A stretch of 25,291 nucleotides of DNA from a bacterium (GTDB lineage: Bacteria; Fidelibacterota; Marinisomatia; Marinisomatales; JAHJCW01), in NCBI GenBank assembly GCA_018812885.1, contig JAHJCW010000097.1:1-25291 (forward strand). Reading direction: 5' to 3'. A program made the position numbers and the translations under genes. Below the pieces are notes generated by a model. That model saw only the letters and a list, made by a program, of their open reading frames with translations. It did not search any database and was not told where the DNA came from. Each line of letters begins with the position of its first letter. The first letter of the stretch is position 1. This document shows positions 24,456-25,291 of this stretch, in pieces.

Positions 24456-25291
24456 ATGGATTTAAACCAGTTAAAAAAAATGATTACCGGCAATATTATG
24501 GAAAAGGAGCCAATGGCGCATCATACATCGTATGGTATTGGTGGACCGGCACTAGCATATATTGAACCTAAATCCATACAAGATTTGCAAATAGTTAAAT
24601 CATTTGCTGAAAAACATCAAGCACCGGTTTATTGTGTTGGTAGTGGTTCAAATTTGCTTGTATCTGATGATGGTTTAGATGCGTTTGTTATATCCTTAGA
24701 AAAATTCTTTAAGAGTGTTTCATTTGATGAAAATAAATGCCGTGTTGGAGCCGGTGTAAAATTGTCAAAATTGGTGAAAGAATGTATTAAACAAAATTTA
24801 ATTGGACTTGAGACTCTGATCGGTATTCCGGGAACCCTAGGAGGAGCATTAATTATGAATGCCGGAGCTTTTGGAAATGAAATCTCAAATTATTTAACTA
24901 GCATAGAATTACTAAATAGCAATGGTATTATTGAGCATAAATCTGTTAATGAAATTGAATTTAGATATCGTGCATCATCTTTTAAAAAGGATGATATTAT
25001 ACTCAGCGCCGAATTTCAATTAGAAAAAGCTCCTGAATCCAAGATATTAAAAAATCGTGATGAGGCAAATCTAAAAAGAAAAAGCACACAACCGCTCAAG
25101 TTTCGTTCAGCAGGTAGCATATTTAAAAATCCAAAGGATTTTGCGGCAGGTTATTTAATTGACCAAGCCGGATTAAAAGGAAAATCAATCGGTGGGGCAA
25201 TAATTTCAGATATCCATGCAAATTTTATTATTAATCAAGGCAGCGCGAAAGCTGATGATATCGTACAGCTAATAAAAATCATACGTAATAC
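24456..25291 (+). CDS. murB: UDP-N-acetylenolpyruvoylglucosamine reductase MurB, 3'-truncated
   Basis: FAD enzyme that reduces UDP-GlcNAc-enolpyruvate with NADPH to give UDP-MurNAc. The frame starts at ATG 24456, 3 nt past murC, and stays open for 278 codons to the right edge, so only the very end is missing. FAD-binding blocks are 'HHTSYGIGGPALAYIEP', 'VGSGSNLLVSDDGLDAFVI' and 'GIPGTLGGALIMNAGAFGNE'. 'FRYRASSFK' carries the conserved Arg-Ser-Ser. 'SAGSIFKNP' contains the serine proton donor. 'AGLKGKSIGGAIISDIHANF' is the C-terminal substrate region. The form of this last part is that of a type II MurB (as in Staphylococcus and most non-proteobacteria), without the extra loop of E. coli type I. 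Confidence 0.95.
   Translation, partial: MDLNQLKKMITGNIMEKEPMAHHTSYGIGGPALAYIEPKSIQDLQIVKSFAEKHQAPVYCVGSGSNLLVSDDGLDAFVISLEKFFKSVSFDENKCRVGAGVKLSKLVKECIKQNLIGLETLIGIPGTLGGALIMNAGAFGNEISNYLTSIELLNSNGIIEHKSVNEIEFRYRASSFKKDDIILSAEFQLEKAPESKILKNRDEANLKRKSTQPLKFRSAGSIFKNPKDFAAGYLIDQAGLKGKSIGGAIISDIHANFIINQGSAKADDIVQLIKIIRN

Overview
The window is AT-rich bacterial chromosome, densely packed with housekeeping genes. It most resembles a member of the FCB superphylum (a Neomarinimicrobiota-, Ignavibacteria- or Bacteroidota-like lineage). The pointers are a secreted LRR protein ending in a FlgD-like/type IX-style sorting domain, an S16 protein with a long C-terminal extension, an FtsW with 'QTSD' where most bacteria have 'QPSE', and a MurE 'DNPR' motif typical of meso-DAP peptidoglycan. 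The phylum-level placement is an inference. No rRNA, tRNA, IS element, phage gene or CRISPR array was recognised.

Layout. (1) 2-1411, + strand: the 3' part of a polytopic GT39/ArnT-like glycosyltransferase cut by the left edge. (2) 1532-3466, + strand: an L-fucose-isomerase-like gene that appears split in two overlapping frames, followed 2 nt later by a dimethylargininase-type amidinohydrolase with a TTG start. (3) 3455-8666, - strand: a ribosome/translation operon ffh-rpsP-khpA-rimM-trmD-rplS ending in a clear intrinsic terminator, then a fosmidomycin-resistance-like MFS transporter directly after that terminator. (4) 8864-11700, + strand: a secreted leucine-rich-repeat protein and a RodZ-like membrane HTH protein. 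(5) 11703-25291, + strand: the dcw (division and cell wall) cluster mraZ-rsmH-ftsL-ftsI-murE-murF-mraY-murD-ftsW-murG-murC-murB, with murB cut by the right edge.

The dcw genes overlap by 1-8 nt or lie 1-3 nt apart, so they read as one translationally coupled operon. Together they encode the cytoplasmic Mur ligases (MurC, D, E, F) and MurB, the lipid I and lipid II synthases MraY and MurG, and the septal polymerase/transpeptidase pair FtsW/FtsI with FtsL. ftsQ, ftsA and ftsZ are not in the window and would be expected beyond the right edge. RodZ, next to the cluster, links it to cell-shape control.

The clearest regulatory structure is in front of mraZ: a TTGACA-N17-TAATAT promoter whose predicted start is covered by two perfect tandem copies of TTGTGGGTAA, which contain the TGGG core of known MraZ boxes. 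An exact inverted copy lies about 98 bp upstream. I found no convincing novel biological system. The items most worth checking are this operator arrangement, the split isomerase gene, the S16 tail and the LRR surface protein.
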